Part shown: positions 39,847 to 48,096 of the stretch, piece after piece
Layout of the letters: each line of letters begins with the position of its first letter
How positions within the stretch are numbered: position 1 is the first letter of the stretch
DNA from: Sphingobacteriaceae bacterium
GTDB lineage: Bacteria; Bacteroidota; Bacteroidia; Sphingobacteriales; Sphingobacteriaceae
Reading direction: 5' to 3'
Length of the DNA: 64,000 nucleotides
Assembly (NCBI GenBank): GCA_017745075.1
Contig: JAGIAD010000002.1
Span: 1-64,000, forward strand
Translations under genes and position numbers: made by a program
Notes under the pieces: model-generated
The model's input: only the letters and a program-made list of their open reading frames with translations
Database searches by the model: none
What the model was told of the DNA's origin: nothing

Positions 39847-42618
39847 ATGAAACAAATTTTTACGCTTTTCCTCATTTTATCATCATTTTATGTTTATGCC
39901 CAGAAAACCGGTTCGGTAAGTGGCAGGATAATCCAGTCGAAAGATAAAAAACCAATCGATTATGCTTCAATAGCGATTAAAAATCTTAGCGATTCGAGCA
40001 TGGTTGGCGCAATAAGTACAAATGAAGACGGAAAATTTGTTTTCAAGAACCTGAAACCCGGTAGTTATAAATTATATGCCGCATTTTTAGGCTTAAAAAA
40101 TACTACGAAAGATTTTACCATAACGGCTGATAAGGCAGATGTAGCTTTGGGAGATATTGTTTTGGAAGGTGGCGCCATCGATCTTCAAACTGTCGATATC
40201 AAAGCCGAGGTTCCACCAATTGTGGTAAAAAAAGATACGCTCGAATTTAACGCAAGCTCATTTAAAGTAGTAGAGAATGCTGTAGTAGAAGATTTGTTAA
40301 AGAAATTGCCGGGAGTGGAAGTAGACAAGGCCGGAACAGTAAAAGCACAGGGCGAGACCATTACCAAAGTGAAGGTAGATGGTAAAGAGTTTTTTGGCAA
40401 TGATCCTTTATTGGCCACTAAAAACCTGCCGGCCGATATGATCGATAAAATTCAGATCATTGATGAACTTTCGGATCAGGCACAGTTTACCGGGATTGAT
40501 GATGGCTCAAGAACCAAGATCATCAATATCACCACCAGAAAAGATAAGAAACACGGTTACTTCGGAAATAGTACAGGAGGGTATGGCTCTAACGACCGCT
40601 ATGATGTAAATGCAAATATCAACCATTTTAACCAGGATAAGCGACTGAGCGTAATTGCACAGCTGAACAATGTAAATAAACAAAATTTTGGTGGTGGCTT
40701 AGGTGGGGGAAATGGTGGAAGCACCGGCGGCCGTGGCGGGATTACCGATACCAAGGCCGGTGGATTCAATTTCTCAGATGTATATGCCGATCAAACTGAA
40801 GTGAGTTTAAGTTATTTTGTTAATAAATCCGATAACCTTATTTTAAGGAACAGTGTAACCCAGAATCTTTTGGGTAATGTGACCACGGTTTTTAATAATA
40901 ACCAGAACAACAATTCAGATCGCTTAAACCACCGTTTAAATTTCATGATCGATACCAAGCTCGATTCCTTAACATCACTCAAAGTACAACCTAATTTAAG
41001 TTATACCGATAACGAAAGTTTGAATGTCAGCAAATATACCCGCGACTTTAATACCTATATGATCAGTGGATCGCAGATACTCAGGAACCATAGTACAGCA
41101 CCATCCATCAGTAACAATATTTTATTGCGGAAGAAATTTATGCGCAGGGGCAGAACACTTTCTCTAAACCTCAACACGAGCATTAACAACAGCGACGCAG
41201 ATAATTACAATAGTAATCCCGAAACCAGGCAGGAAAATGGTATTACTACAAAAAAGACTACCGATCAGTTCAACGATCAGGAGAGTGAATCGATCAATCA
41301 GAATACCCGGCTCGTTTATACAGAGCCATTAGATAAAACCCTGAGCCTGGAGTTTAATTACCAGAACGGTTATAACCACAATACTTCCGATCGTTTCACC
41401 TACGACTTTAACCCGGCTACATTAAATTATGATTTGAGGAATGATTCATTGAGTAATGTTTACGAAAATACCATTTTAACCAATACGGCCGGTTTCAGTT
41501 TTAATAAAATGGCCAAAAAATACAACTGGAATGTGGGGATAGCTGTTCAAAATACCGATCGTACAAACAATAACATTTCCAGGGGATTTACATTAAAACA
41601 GAACGTATTCAACTATACACCTTCTGCCATGTTCAGGTATAACTTTAGCAATAGCAAGCGTTTGGTTTTCAATTACCGTGGTAGTACCAATCAGCCTACC
41701 ATACAACAATTGCAGCCTGTACCCAACAATACCAACACACAAAGCATCCCGTTGGGTAATCCCGATTTAAAGCCCGAGTTTAACAATACCCTGCGCATTG
41801 CCTACAACACTTTTACGGTTGGAAAAAACAGGTCGTTATTTGTAAATGTAAACCTTACCCAAACCTCCAACAAAATTGCCAACAGCAGCAGCTTAATTGA
41901 AAGCGGTATTAACCAGGGTAAATTTGCAGTACTGCCTGTAAACGTAAACGGTGTTTACTCAGGTTCACTATCCTCTTCGTTGAGTTTGCCCATTATGGCC
42001 GAAAATAAGCTTAATTTCCACGTCAATATCAGTGGGAACTATGACCGCGATGTAAACTTTACCAACGCATTAAAAAATATTACCAATAGCTGGTCTATAA
42101 CCAACGGCTACCGTTTGGTCTCTAATTTAGATAAACTGGATTTAATAGCGGGTGTAAACGGATCAATTAACCGTGCTACCTATTCAGTACAGCCGAATTC
42201 CAATACCCGTTTTTATACTTTCAGTCCCAATATCAGCATCAGCTATTTATTTCCAGGAAATATCCGTTGGTCAATTGACGCCGATTATAACCAGAACACC
42301 GGAAGGGGGGAAGCTTTCGATACTCACTTTACATTAGTTAATTCTTACATCAGTAAACAGTTTTTTAAAAACAGGGGGACTTTCAAAGCTGCGGTAAACG
42401 ATCTATTGAACGAAAACCAGGGGGTAAGCCGCACCGCCAATAACAATACCATCCAGGATGTAAGTTATAATGTACTGAGGCGTTATTTTATGTTTTCGTT
42501 TACCTATTCGCTAAACCGCATGGGTGGCAGGAACAGGATTAGGGGAGGTGAAGAAGGTGGCCGGAACCGCGACGAAAATGGTGGCGGGGGCTTTGGCGGC
42601 GGCCGACAAAGAAATTGA
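39847..42618 (+). CDS. Outer membrane beta-barrel protein, TonB-dependent-receptor-like (copy 2)
   Basis: Closely similar domain order and motifs to the preceding CDS. Confidence 0.88.
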   Translation: MKQIFTLFLILSSFYVYAQKTGSVSGRIIQSKDKKPIDYASIAIKNLSDSSMVGAISTNEDGKFVFKNLKPGSYKLYAAFLGLKNTTKDFTITADKADVALGDIVLEGGAIDLQTVDIKAEVPPIVVKKDTLEFNASSFKVVENAVVEDLLKKLPGVEVDKAGTVKAQGETITKVKVDGKEFFGNDPLLATKNLPADMIDKIQIIDELSDQAQFTGIDDGSRTKIINITTRKDKKHGYFGNSTGGYGSNDRYDVNANINHFNQDKRLSVIAQLNNVNKQNFGGGLGGGNGGSTGGRGGITDTKAGGFNFSDVYADQTEVSLSYFVNKSDNLILRNSVTQNLLGNVTTVFNNNQNNNSDRLNHRLNFMIDTKLDSLTSLKVQPNLSYTDNESLNVSKYTRDFNTYMISGSQILRNHSTAPSISNNILLRKKFMRRGRTLSLNLNTSINNSDADNYNSNPETRQENGITTKKTTDQFNDQESESINQNTRLVYTEPLDKTLSLEFNYQNGYNHNTSDRFTYDFNPATLNYDLRNDSLSNVYENTILTNTAGFSFNKMAKKYNWNVGIAVQNTDRTNNNISRGFTLKQNVFNYTPSAMFRYNFSNSKRLVFNYRGSTNQPTIQQLQPVPNNTNTQSIPLGNPDLKPEFNNTLRIAYNTFTVGKNRSLFVNVNLTQTSNKIANSSSLIESGINQGKFAVLPVNVNGVYSGSLSSSLSLPIMAENKLNFHVNISGNYDRDVNFTNALKNITNSWSITNGYRLVSNLDKLDLIAGVNGSINRATYSVQPNSNTRFYTFSPNISISYLFPGNIRWSIDADYNQNTGRGEAFDTHFTLVNSYISKQFFKNRGTFKAAVNDLLNENQGVSRTANNNTIQDVSYNVLRRYFMFSFTYSLNRMGGRNRIRGGEEGGRNRDENGGGGFGGGRQRN

Positions 42619-42714
42619 TCATTTTAGCGTAAACCTGTATAATTAATAGCAGCATATCTTGTTTCTTATTTGGAATAAATCTAAAGAAAGGCTAACTTGC
42701 GCCAAATTTAGCAC

Positions 42715-42930
42715 ATGAAGCTGTCGCACCTAAAAATTGGAGAAAAAGGAACAATTGTAGCCTTTACAGATTTAGATATGTCTGTAAAGTTAATGGAGAT
42801 GGGCTGTTTGCCAGGCGAGATGGTAGAGGTAGAGCGTTTTGCCCCTCTTGGCGATCCAATGGCGATCCGTGTTGCTGGTTATCAGCTTTGTTTGCGTAAA
42901 AGCGAGGCCGATGTGATCATTATACAATAA
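42715..42930 (+). CDS. feoA: Ferrous iron transport protein A
   Basis: MKLSHLKIGEKGTIVAF..KLMEMGCLPGEMVEVERFAPLGDPMAIRV. Confidence 0.93.
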   Translation: MKLSHLKIGEKGTIVAFTDLDMSVKLMEMGCLPGEMVEVERFAPLGDPMAIRVAGYQLCLRKSEADVIIIQ

Positions 42931-42940
42931 ATAAGCTGGT

Positions 42941-45049
42941 TTGGATATTAAAGTTGCGTTAGTTGGTAATCCCAATACAGGTAAATCTACTTTATTTAAC
43001 CGTTTAACAGGGTTAAATCAAAAAATAGGAAACTTTCCAGGTATCACTGTCGATAAGAAGACCGGTTTTACAAAACTTACTGACGATAAAGAGGCCGAAA
43101 TCATCGATTTACCCGGTACTTATAGCTTATATCCAAAAAGTTCTGACGAAAGTATCGTGTTTCAGGTACTTGCCGATAAAAACAACAATAGCCATCCCGA
43201 TGTAATCGTATTAATTGCCGATGCTTCTAATTTAAAGCGAAACATGCTGTTGTATTCGCAGGTGGCTGATTTGGGTATCCCGATGATTCTGGCGCTGAAC
43301 ATGATCGATCTTTCCACTAAACAGGGTATTGAGATCGATCTTGATAAACTCTCGCAAAAACTGGGCGTTCAGGTGGTTTCCATTTCAGCAAGAAATAACA
43401 TCGGAATTGATAAATTAAAACAGGCCATTGCCAATACCAATAAAATTGCCACCCAGCTGCAGGATGTTGATGTAAACTTTCTGGCGCCAGAAGCCATTAA
43501 TGCCATCAAATCGAAACTGAATTCAGATAACGATTATTACGCCCTTCAGGTACTCCATCAGCACGAATACCTTACGTTTTTTAGTGAAAAAGAGCAGGAG
43601 GAAATTGAAAACATAGAGCAGTCGCATCATTTCGAATCGTCCAAAATCCAGGCGGCAGAAACCATTTTGCGTTACAAACACCTCAGCAGCGTACTATCTG
43701 GCGTGGTGGTAGATAAAGGCACCGAAAAGAAATTTTCTTTTAGTGATAAAATAGATGGAATCCTTACCCACAAAGTATGGGGCTTCGCCATTTTCCTGCT
43801 CATCCTGTTCATTATTTTCAACGCCATTTTTGCATGGTCGTCTTATCCGATGGATTGGATTGAAAGCGGCTTTGGTTATATCACCAATGTTGGACACGAA
43901 TATTTACCCGCCGGTATGCTTACCGACCTGTTATTAGATGGAGTAATTGCCGGTTTAGGGGGTATCTTTGTATTTATTCCGCAGATTGCCATCCTTTTTG
44001 CCTTTATATCCATTTTAGAAGATACCGGTTATATGGCTCGTGTTACCTTTATGATGGATAAAATCATGAGTAAAGTTGGCCTTAACGGAAAATCTGTGGT
44101 ACCGATGATCGGTGGTTTGGCCTGTGCTGTTCCATCTATTATGGCTGCCCGGAATATAGAAAACTGGAAAGATAGAATGATTACCATCATGGTTACGCCA
44201 TTAGTAAGCTGCTCAGCAAGGCTTCCGGTATATATCCTTATTATTTCCTTAATTATCCCTTCGCAAACGGTGTTGGGTATTTTCAATTTACAAGGCTTAG
44301 CGCTGATGGTGATGTACCTGGTGGGTATTTTTGCTGCGGTATTGGTGGCCTGGATAATGAAATTCATCATTAAAACCAAAGAACGGTCGTATTTCATCAT
44401 GGAACTACCAGTTTACCGCATGCCCAGGTGGAAAAATGTATTTTACACCATGTACGAGAAATCTAAAACCTTTGTTCTCGAAGCAGGTAAGGTAATTATT
44501 GCCATTTCGGTTATCCTTTGGGTAATGGCTTCATTCGGGCCGGGGAACCGTTTTGAAAATATCGACAAAAAATACGAAAGGGCATTGGCCGATACCACAA
44601 AAAATACCGATCACATCAAAACTTTGGTTGCTACAGAAAAATTGGAAAACTCTTATGTGGGTATCATTGGTCATGCAATTGAGCCTGTGATTAGTCCGTT
44701 GGGTTACGATTGGAAGATCGGTATTGGTCTGATTACTTCTTTTGCAGCACGCGAAGCCTTTGTGGGTACCATGGCTACCATTTACAGTGTTGATGGCGGT
44801 GATGGGGATACAAACACCATTAGGGCGCGTATGGAGGCTTCTAAAAATAGCCGTACAGGTTTACCGGTTTATACTTTCGCTACGGGTATTTCGCTTATGC
44901 TTTTTTACGCCTTTGCTATGCAGTGTATGAGTACCGTAGCCATTGTTTACCGCGAAACCAAAGGATGGAAATGGCCGGTAATTCAGTTGGCTTATATGAC
45001 CACCATCGCCTATATAAGCGCACTCCTTGCTTACCAGTTGTTAAAATAA
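42941..45049 (+). CDS. feoB: Ferrous iron transport protein B (TTG start)
   Basis: GNPNTGKSTLFNRLTGLNQKIGNFPGITVDKK; C-terminal Gate-type TM domains. Confidence 0.96.
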   Translation: MDIKVALVGNPNTGKSTLFNRLTGLNQKIGNFPGITVDKKTGFTKLTDDKEAEIIDLPGTYSLYPKSSDESIVFQVLADKNNNSHPDVIVLIADASNLKRNMLLYSQVADLGIPMILALNMIDLSTKQGIEIDLDKLSQKLGVQVVSISARNNIGIDKLKQAIANTNKIATQLQDVDVNFLAPEAINAIKSKLNSDNDYYALQVLHQHEYLTFFSEKEQEEIENIEQSHHFESSKIQAAETILRYKHLSSVLSGVVVDKGTEKKFSFSDKIDGILTHKVWGFAIFLLILFIIFNAIFAWSSYPMDWIESGFGYITNVGHEYLPAGMLTDLLLDGVIAGLGGIFVFIPQIAILFAFISILEDTGYMARVTFMMDKIMSKVGLNGKSVVPMIGGLACAVPSIMAARNIENWKDRMITIMVTPLVSCSARLPVYILIISLIIPSQTVLGIFNLQGLALMVMYLVGIFAAVLVAWIMKFIIKTKERSYFIMELPVYRMPRWKNVFYTMYEKSKTFVLEAGKVIIAISVILWVMASFGPGNRFENIDKKYERALADTTKNTDHIKTLVATEKLENSYVGIIGHAIEPVISPLGYDWKIGIGLITSFAAREAFVGTMATIYSVDGGDGDTNTIRARMEASKNSRTGLPVYTFATGISLMLFYAFAMQCMSTVAIVYRETKGWKWPVIQLAYMTTIAYISALLAYQLLK

Positions 45050-45086
45050 AGAGTATTTTTTCGGAGATTATTTCTTGTGCGCTATG

Positions 45087-45240
45087 TAATTCCCCTCTTT
45101 CAGAGGGGTGTCCGCAGGACGGGGTGTTTTATTAGCCCTAGCCGGACAGGCTTCTTTCTTTTTGGCGTCAAAAAGACCAGCGTAGCTAGCTTGAATACAA
45201 TTAAAAACATAAAAGTGTATGAAAAAACAAAAAACACCGG
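45087..45240. repeat. REP-like intergenic hairpin cluster downstream of feoB
   Basis: CCCCTCT TTC AGAGGGG, GTCC GCA GGAC, CTTTTTG GCGT CAAAAAG. Confidence 0.6.
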
Positions 45241-45469
45241 CTGAAAATTTATTCATCTGTTTTTATAGCCTTCAGCAGCATTCATGAGGGCTTCGCCGTT
45301 TTCTTTCGAAGTTAGTAGGTTGGCTTAGGCAGTGCAGCCCGAAAAATTTATTAGGCCGGTTTTAAGTAGAACGGGGACACTGTGCTATGGCCTAGCTATA
45401 CGGAAATACATAATTCCGCAATTCGTTCATTAATAAGTGATTACAAAATAACTTCAATGATGGCGGAGT

Positions 45470-45548
45470 CGAAGTGTAGGAGAGCAGTGATTGTACAACT
45501 ATTGATGGGTTCTCTCCCGCTTTCCGTTTTACTTTGCCTACAGCTTCG
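45470..45548. repeat. Imperfect inverted repeat (MITE/REP-like)
   Basis: CGAAGTGTAGGAGAG ... CTCTCC ... CCTACAGCTTCG. Confidence 0.5.
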
Positions 45549-45875
45549 TGTTCACTTCAATCGGGTCTAGATGGCTAGTGAGGTGATGCTATTTTGGCTG
45601 GGAGCATATGTGCCTTTTTCTGAGTCTTTTATTGAGCAGGTTGTTGCGCTTGTCGCCCTGAACGGAGTCGAAGAGCGAATAGGCAAATTGCTATTTATTG
45701 CACGAACCTTTGTTTCTAAACCCGGTAAAAGCGGCAGCTCCCGGTTTTTAATCGGGACTATAGCAGATAACGGGACTGCTGTTTCCGAATCTCTGCTGAA
45801 TGTCCGTTTTCAAATAAAATGTTAATTTTTTACCATATAAGACATACAAGGTCGCCTGGGCTTATAACTTTTTCT

Positions 45876-45910
45876 CCTCTTTAGTCTTTCCTGCTTTGGT
45901 CTTTAGTCTT
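45876..45910. repeat. Degenerate heptamer array (AAAGACY on - strand)
   Basis: CCTCTTT AGTCTTT CCTGCTT TGGTCTT TAGTCTT. Confidence 0.65.
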
Positions 45911-45912
45911 CC

Positions 45913-46389
45913 TTAGCCCAGCTCAATCTGTCTTTTAATGCTTTCTTCTAGCGAAATTAATGTTTCTGTACGCTGGATGCCGGTTACGGCCTGGATTTCT
46001 TCATTTAAAACATGGCGCAGGTGATTGGTGTCTCTGCAGATAATTTTAGCAAACATACTATAAGCACCTGTGGTATAGTGTAACTCTACCACTTCTTTAA
46101 TTTTACTCAGCTGGGCAACCGCATCTTTATATTGGATACCTTTTTCGAGGTAGATGCCCAAAAAGGCGCAGATGTCATAACCTGCTTTCTGCGGATCAAT
46201 AATGAGGTGAGAGCCTTTTATAATGCCCATTTCCTGTAGTTTCTTCATCCTGACGTGTATCGTTCCGCCCGAAACAATAAGATCTTTAGCAATTTCTGTA
46301 TAAGGTTTAGTGGCATCCTGCATCAATTGTTTCAATATATCGATGTCGAGGTTGTCAATTTCTAAATTGGAATTGTCTTTTTTAAGCAT
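45913..46389 (-). CDS. Lrp/AsnC family transcriptional regulator
   Basis: LDIDILKQLMQDATKPYTEIAKDLIVSGGTIHVRMKKLQEMGIIKG. Confidence 0.95.
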   Translation of the reverse strand: MLKKDNSNLEIDNLDIDILKQLMQDATKPYTEIAKDLIVSGGTIHVRMKKLQEMGIIKGSHLIIDPQKAGYDICAFLGIYLEKGIQYKDAVAQLSKIKEVVELHYTTGAYSMFAKIICRDTNHLRHVLNEEIQAVTGIQRTETLISLEESIKRQIELG

Positions 46390-46462
46390 ATTTTTGAATT
46401 ATGATAAGCGAATTTACAAATATTTATCAATATTATAAAAATAAAATTAAATGTTTAAAATA

Positions 46463-46494
46463 TTTGCAAGGTATTGGATGTTCTTTTACATTTG
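46463..46494 (+). promoter_or_regulatory. Bacteroidetes-type promoter upstream of the tRNA-like pair
   Basis: TTTG (46463-46466), 20-nt spacer, TACATTTG (46487-46494): fits the TTTG-N19-21-TAnnTTTG consensus. Confidence 0.6.
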
Positions 46495-46545
46495 TATCAA
46501 GCAATTAACAAAAAGGAAACGTTCTTTCAAAATTGTTTAACAAAA

Positions 46546-46659
46546 TGTAGGGTGGTGAAACAGGCAGACACACCTCCTTGTCTCGGTGGCGGAGAATAAT
46601 GGGAATATACCGGTAACGGTACTAACCACTCCTTGAAGGTTCGATTCCTTCCCCTACAG
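46546..46659 (+). tRNA. Class II tRNA-like gene 1; nominal anticodon GTC, 45-nt variable region
   Basis: TGTAGGG/CCCTACA acceptor, GTG/CAC D-stem, CCTCC-TTGTCTC-GGTGG anticodon arm, GAAGG-TTCGATT-CCTTC T arm. Confidence 0.75.
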
Positions 46660-46663
46660 CGGC

Positions 46664-46733
46664 TTTAGTCCTAAGTCAAGAGTCAATTGTCTTTAATAGA
46701 CTAACGACTGCAGGCTATGGACTAATGACTAAA
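46664..46733. repeat. Palindromic heptamer array (10 x 7 nt) filling the spacer between the tRNA-like genes
   Basis: TTTAGTC CTAAGTC AAGAGTC AATTGTC TTTAATA GACTAAC GACTGCA GGCTATG GACTAAT GACTAAA. Confidence 0.7.
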
Positions 46734-46734
46734 T

Positions 46735-46879
46735 TGTTGGGTGGTGAAATTGGCAGACACGCCTCCTTGTCTCGGTGGTGGGGAATAATGGGACAAACGC
46801 AGTTTATTGGGTTGACCACAAATTAATTTTTTGAACTGTAGCTAACTACCCCTTGAAGGTTCGACTCCTTCCCCAACAG
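46735..46879 (+). tRNA. Class II tRNA-like gene 2; nominal anticodon GTC, 76-nt variable region
   Basis: TGTTGGG/CCCAACA acceptor, same D-stem and identical anticodon arm, GAAGG-TTCGACT-CCTTC T arm. Confidence 0.75.
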
Positions 46880-46909
46880 CATTTTTTATGAATAATAAGT
46901 TAGTTAATT

Positions 46910-46942
46910 GAGCAATCCTGGATAGGTTGCTCTTTTTATTTT
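46910..46942 (+). terminator. Rho-independent terminator after tRNA-like gene 2
   Basis: GAGCAA TCCTGGATAGG TTGCTC TTTTTATTTTT. Confidence 0.8.
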
Positions 46943-47014
46943 TAGGCCAGTTTTTAATATCGCGTATATTTACAGATATATTATTATATTACCAGTCAAT
47001 TTTTTATTCGTTCA

Positions 47015-48040
47015 ATGCCTGTGATGAAGAAACGTGTCTCCATTAAAGATATAGCCAAACAGTTAAATATTTCCATTACTACCGTATCATTCGTAATTAA
47101 TGGAAAAGCGAGAGAGAAGAACATCAGCGAATCGCTTACTAAAAAGGTTTTAGATCTCGTTACCGAATTAAACTACCAGCCAAATGCCCTTGCTACCAGT
47201 TTGCGAACAGGCAAAACGAAAATTATCGGTTTCCTTGTGGATGATATTTCTGAGCCGTTTTTTTCGGGAATAGCACGCCGCATTGATGAAATTGCCTCGA
47301 GTTTGGGTTATAAAATTCTTTTTAGCAGTACCCGTAACGATACAGAAAAAGCCATAGAGCTTTTACAGATTTTTAAAGACAGGCATGTTGACGGTTACAT
47401 CATGGCACTACCTGAAGGTTTGGAAGAAGAAGTGAAAAAACTGATCCAAACGGATGCACCGGTGGTACTTTTCGACCGTTATGTGCAGGATGTAAAAACC
47501 GATTATGTAATTATCGATAATCAGAACAGCACTTTCCGGGCTACTGAACACCTGATAAACAACGGGTATAAGAATATAGGTTTTGTAACAATAGATACCC
47601 TTCAGCAGCAAATGGTTGATCGTTTATCGGGCTACGAAACTGCTGTAGAAAAACATAAACTTCCGGCTATTGTAAAAAAGATCAAGTATGTTAACTCGGC
47701 AGAATCGATCAAGGAAATGATTAAATTCTTTAAAAAGGAAAAGCAGCTGGATGCTGTAATTTTTGCAGCCAACTATATCTGCCTGGATGGTTTACGAACT
47801 TTCAGAAAAGAAGGTATCCACATCCATAAAGATCTTGCCGTGGTATCTTTTGATGATTTCGAAATCCTTGAATTCTGCAATCCGCCTGTTACGGCAATTG
47901 CACAACCACTTGAAGCCATAGCAGAAAACGTTATGAAAATTTTATTGAACAAGCTTAAAAAAGCGAGTAGAAATGTAGAAAGTGCACAGGTATCACTTCC
48001 AACAGTATTGAATGTAAGGGGATCAAGTGCAAAAAAATAG
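47015..48040 (+). CDS. LacI family transcriptional regulator
   Basis: VSIKDIAKQLNISITTVSFVINGKAREKNISESLTKKVLDLV HTH plus periplasmic-binding-like domain. Confidence 0.95.
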   Translation: MPVMKKRVSIKDIAKQLNISITTVSFVINGKAREKNISESLTKKVLDLVTELNYQPNALATSLRTGKTKIIGFLVDDISEPFFSGIARRIDEIASSLGYKILFSSTRNDTEKAIELLQIFKDRHVDGYIMALPEGLEEEVKKLIQTDAPVVLFDRYVQDVKTDYVIIDNQNSTFRATEHLINNGYKNIGFVTIDTLQQQMVDRLSGYETAVEKHKLPAIVKKIKYVNSAESIKEMIKFFKKEKQLDAVIFAANYICLDGLRTFRKEGIHIHKDLAVVSFDDFEILEFCNPPVTAIAQPLEAIAENVMKILLNKLKKASRNVESAQVSLPTVLNVRGSSAKK

Positions 48041-48044
48041 CATA

Positions 48045-48080
48045 AAAAAAGGGAACCGATTTTTAATCAATTCCCTTTAT
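48045..48080. terminator. Bidirectional terminator between lacI-type gene and frr
   Basis: AAAGGGAA ... TTCCCTTT hairpin. Confidence 0.65.
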
Positions 48081-48096
48081 CATGTTTTAATGCGGG

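Noticed and set aside
45382-45825. ORFs of 62 and 84 aa between feoB and the Lrp-type gene
   Set aside because: Fall in palindrome-rich noncoding DNA, lack recognisable protein features and start context.
46664-46733. CRISPR array
   Set aside because: Units are 7 nt and degenerate, without 20-40 nt repeats and unique spacers; no cas genes in the window.
46546-46879. Interpretation as ordinary tRNA-Asp or tRNA-Leu genes
   Set aside because: Nominal GUC anticodon does not fit the class-II body, no Leu anticodon occurs in the loop, and the variable arms are far too long; kept as tRNA-like of unknown identity.
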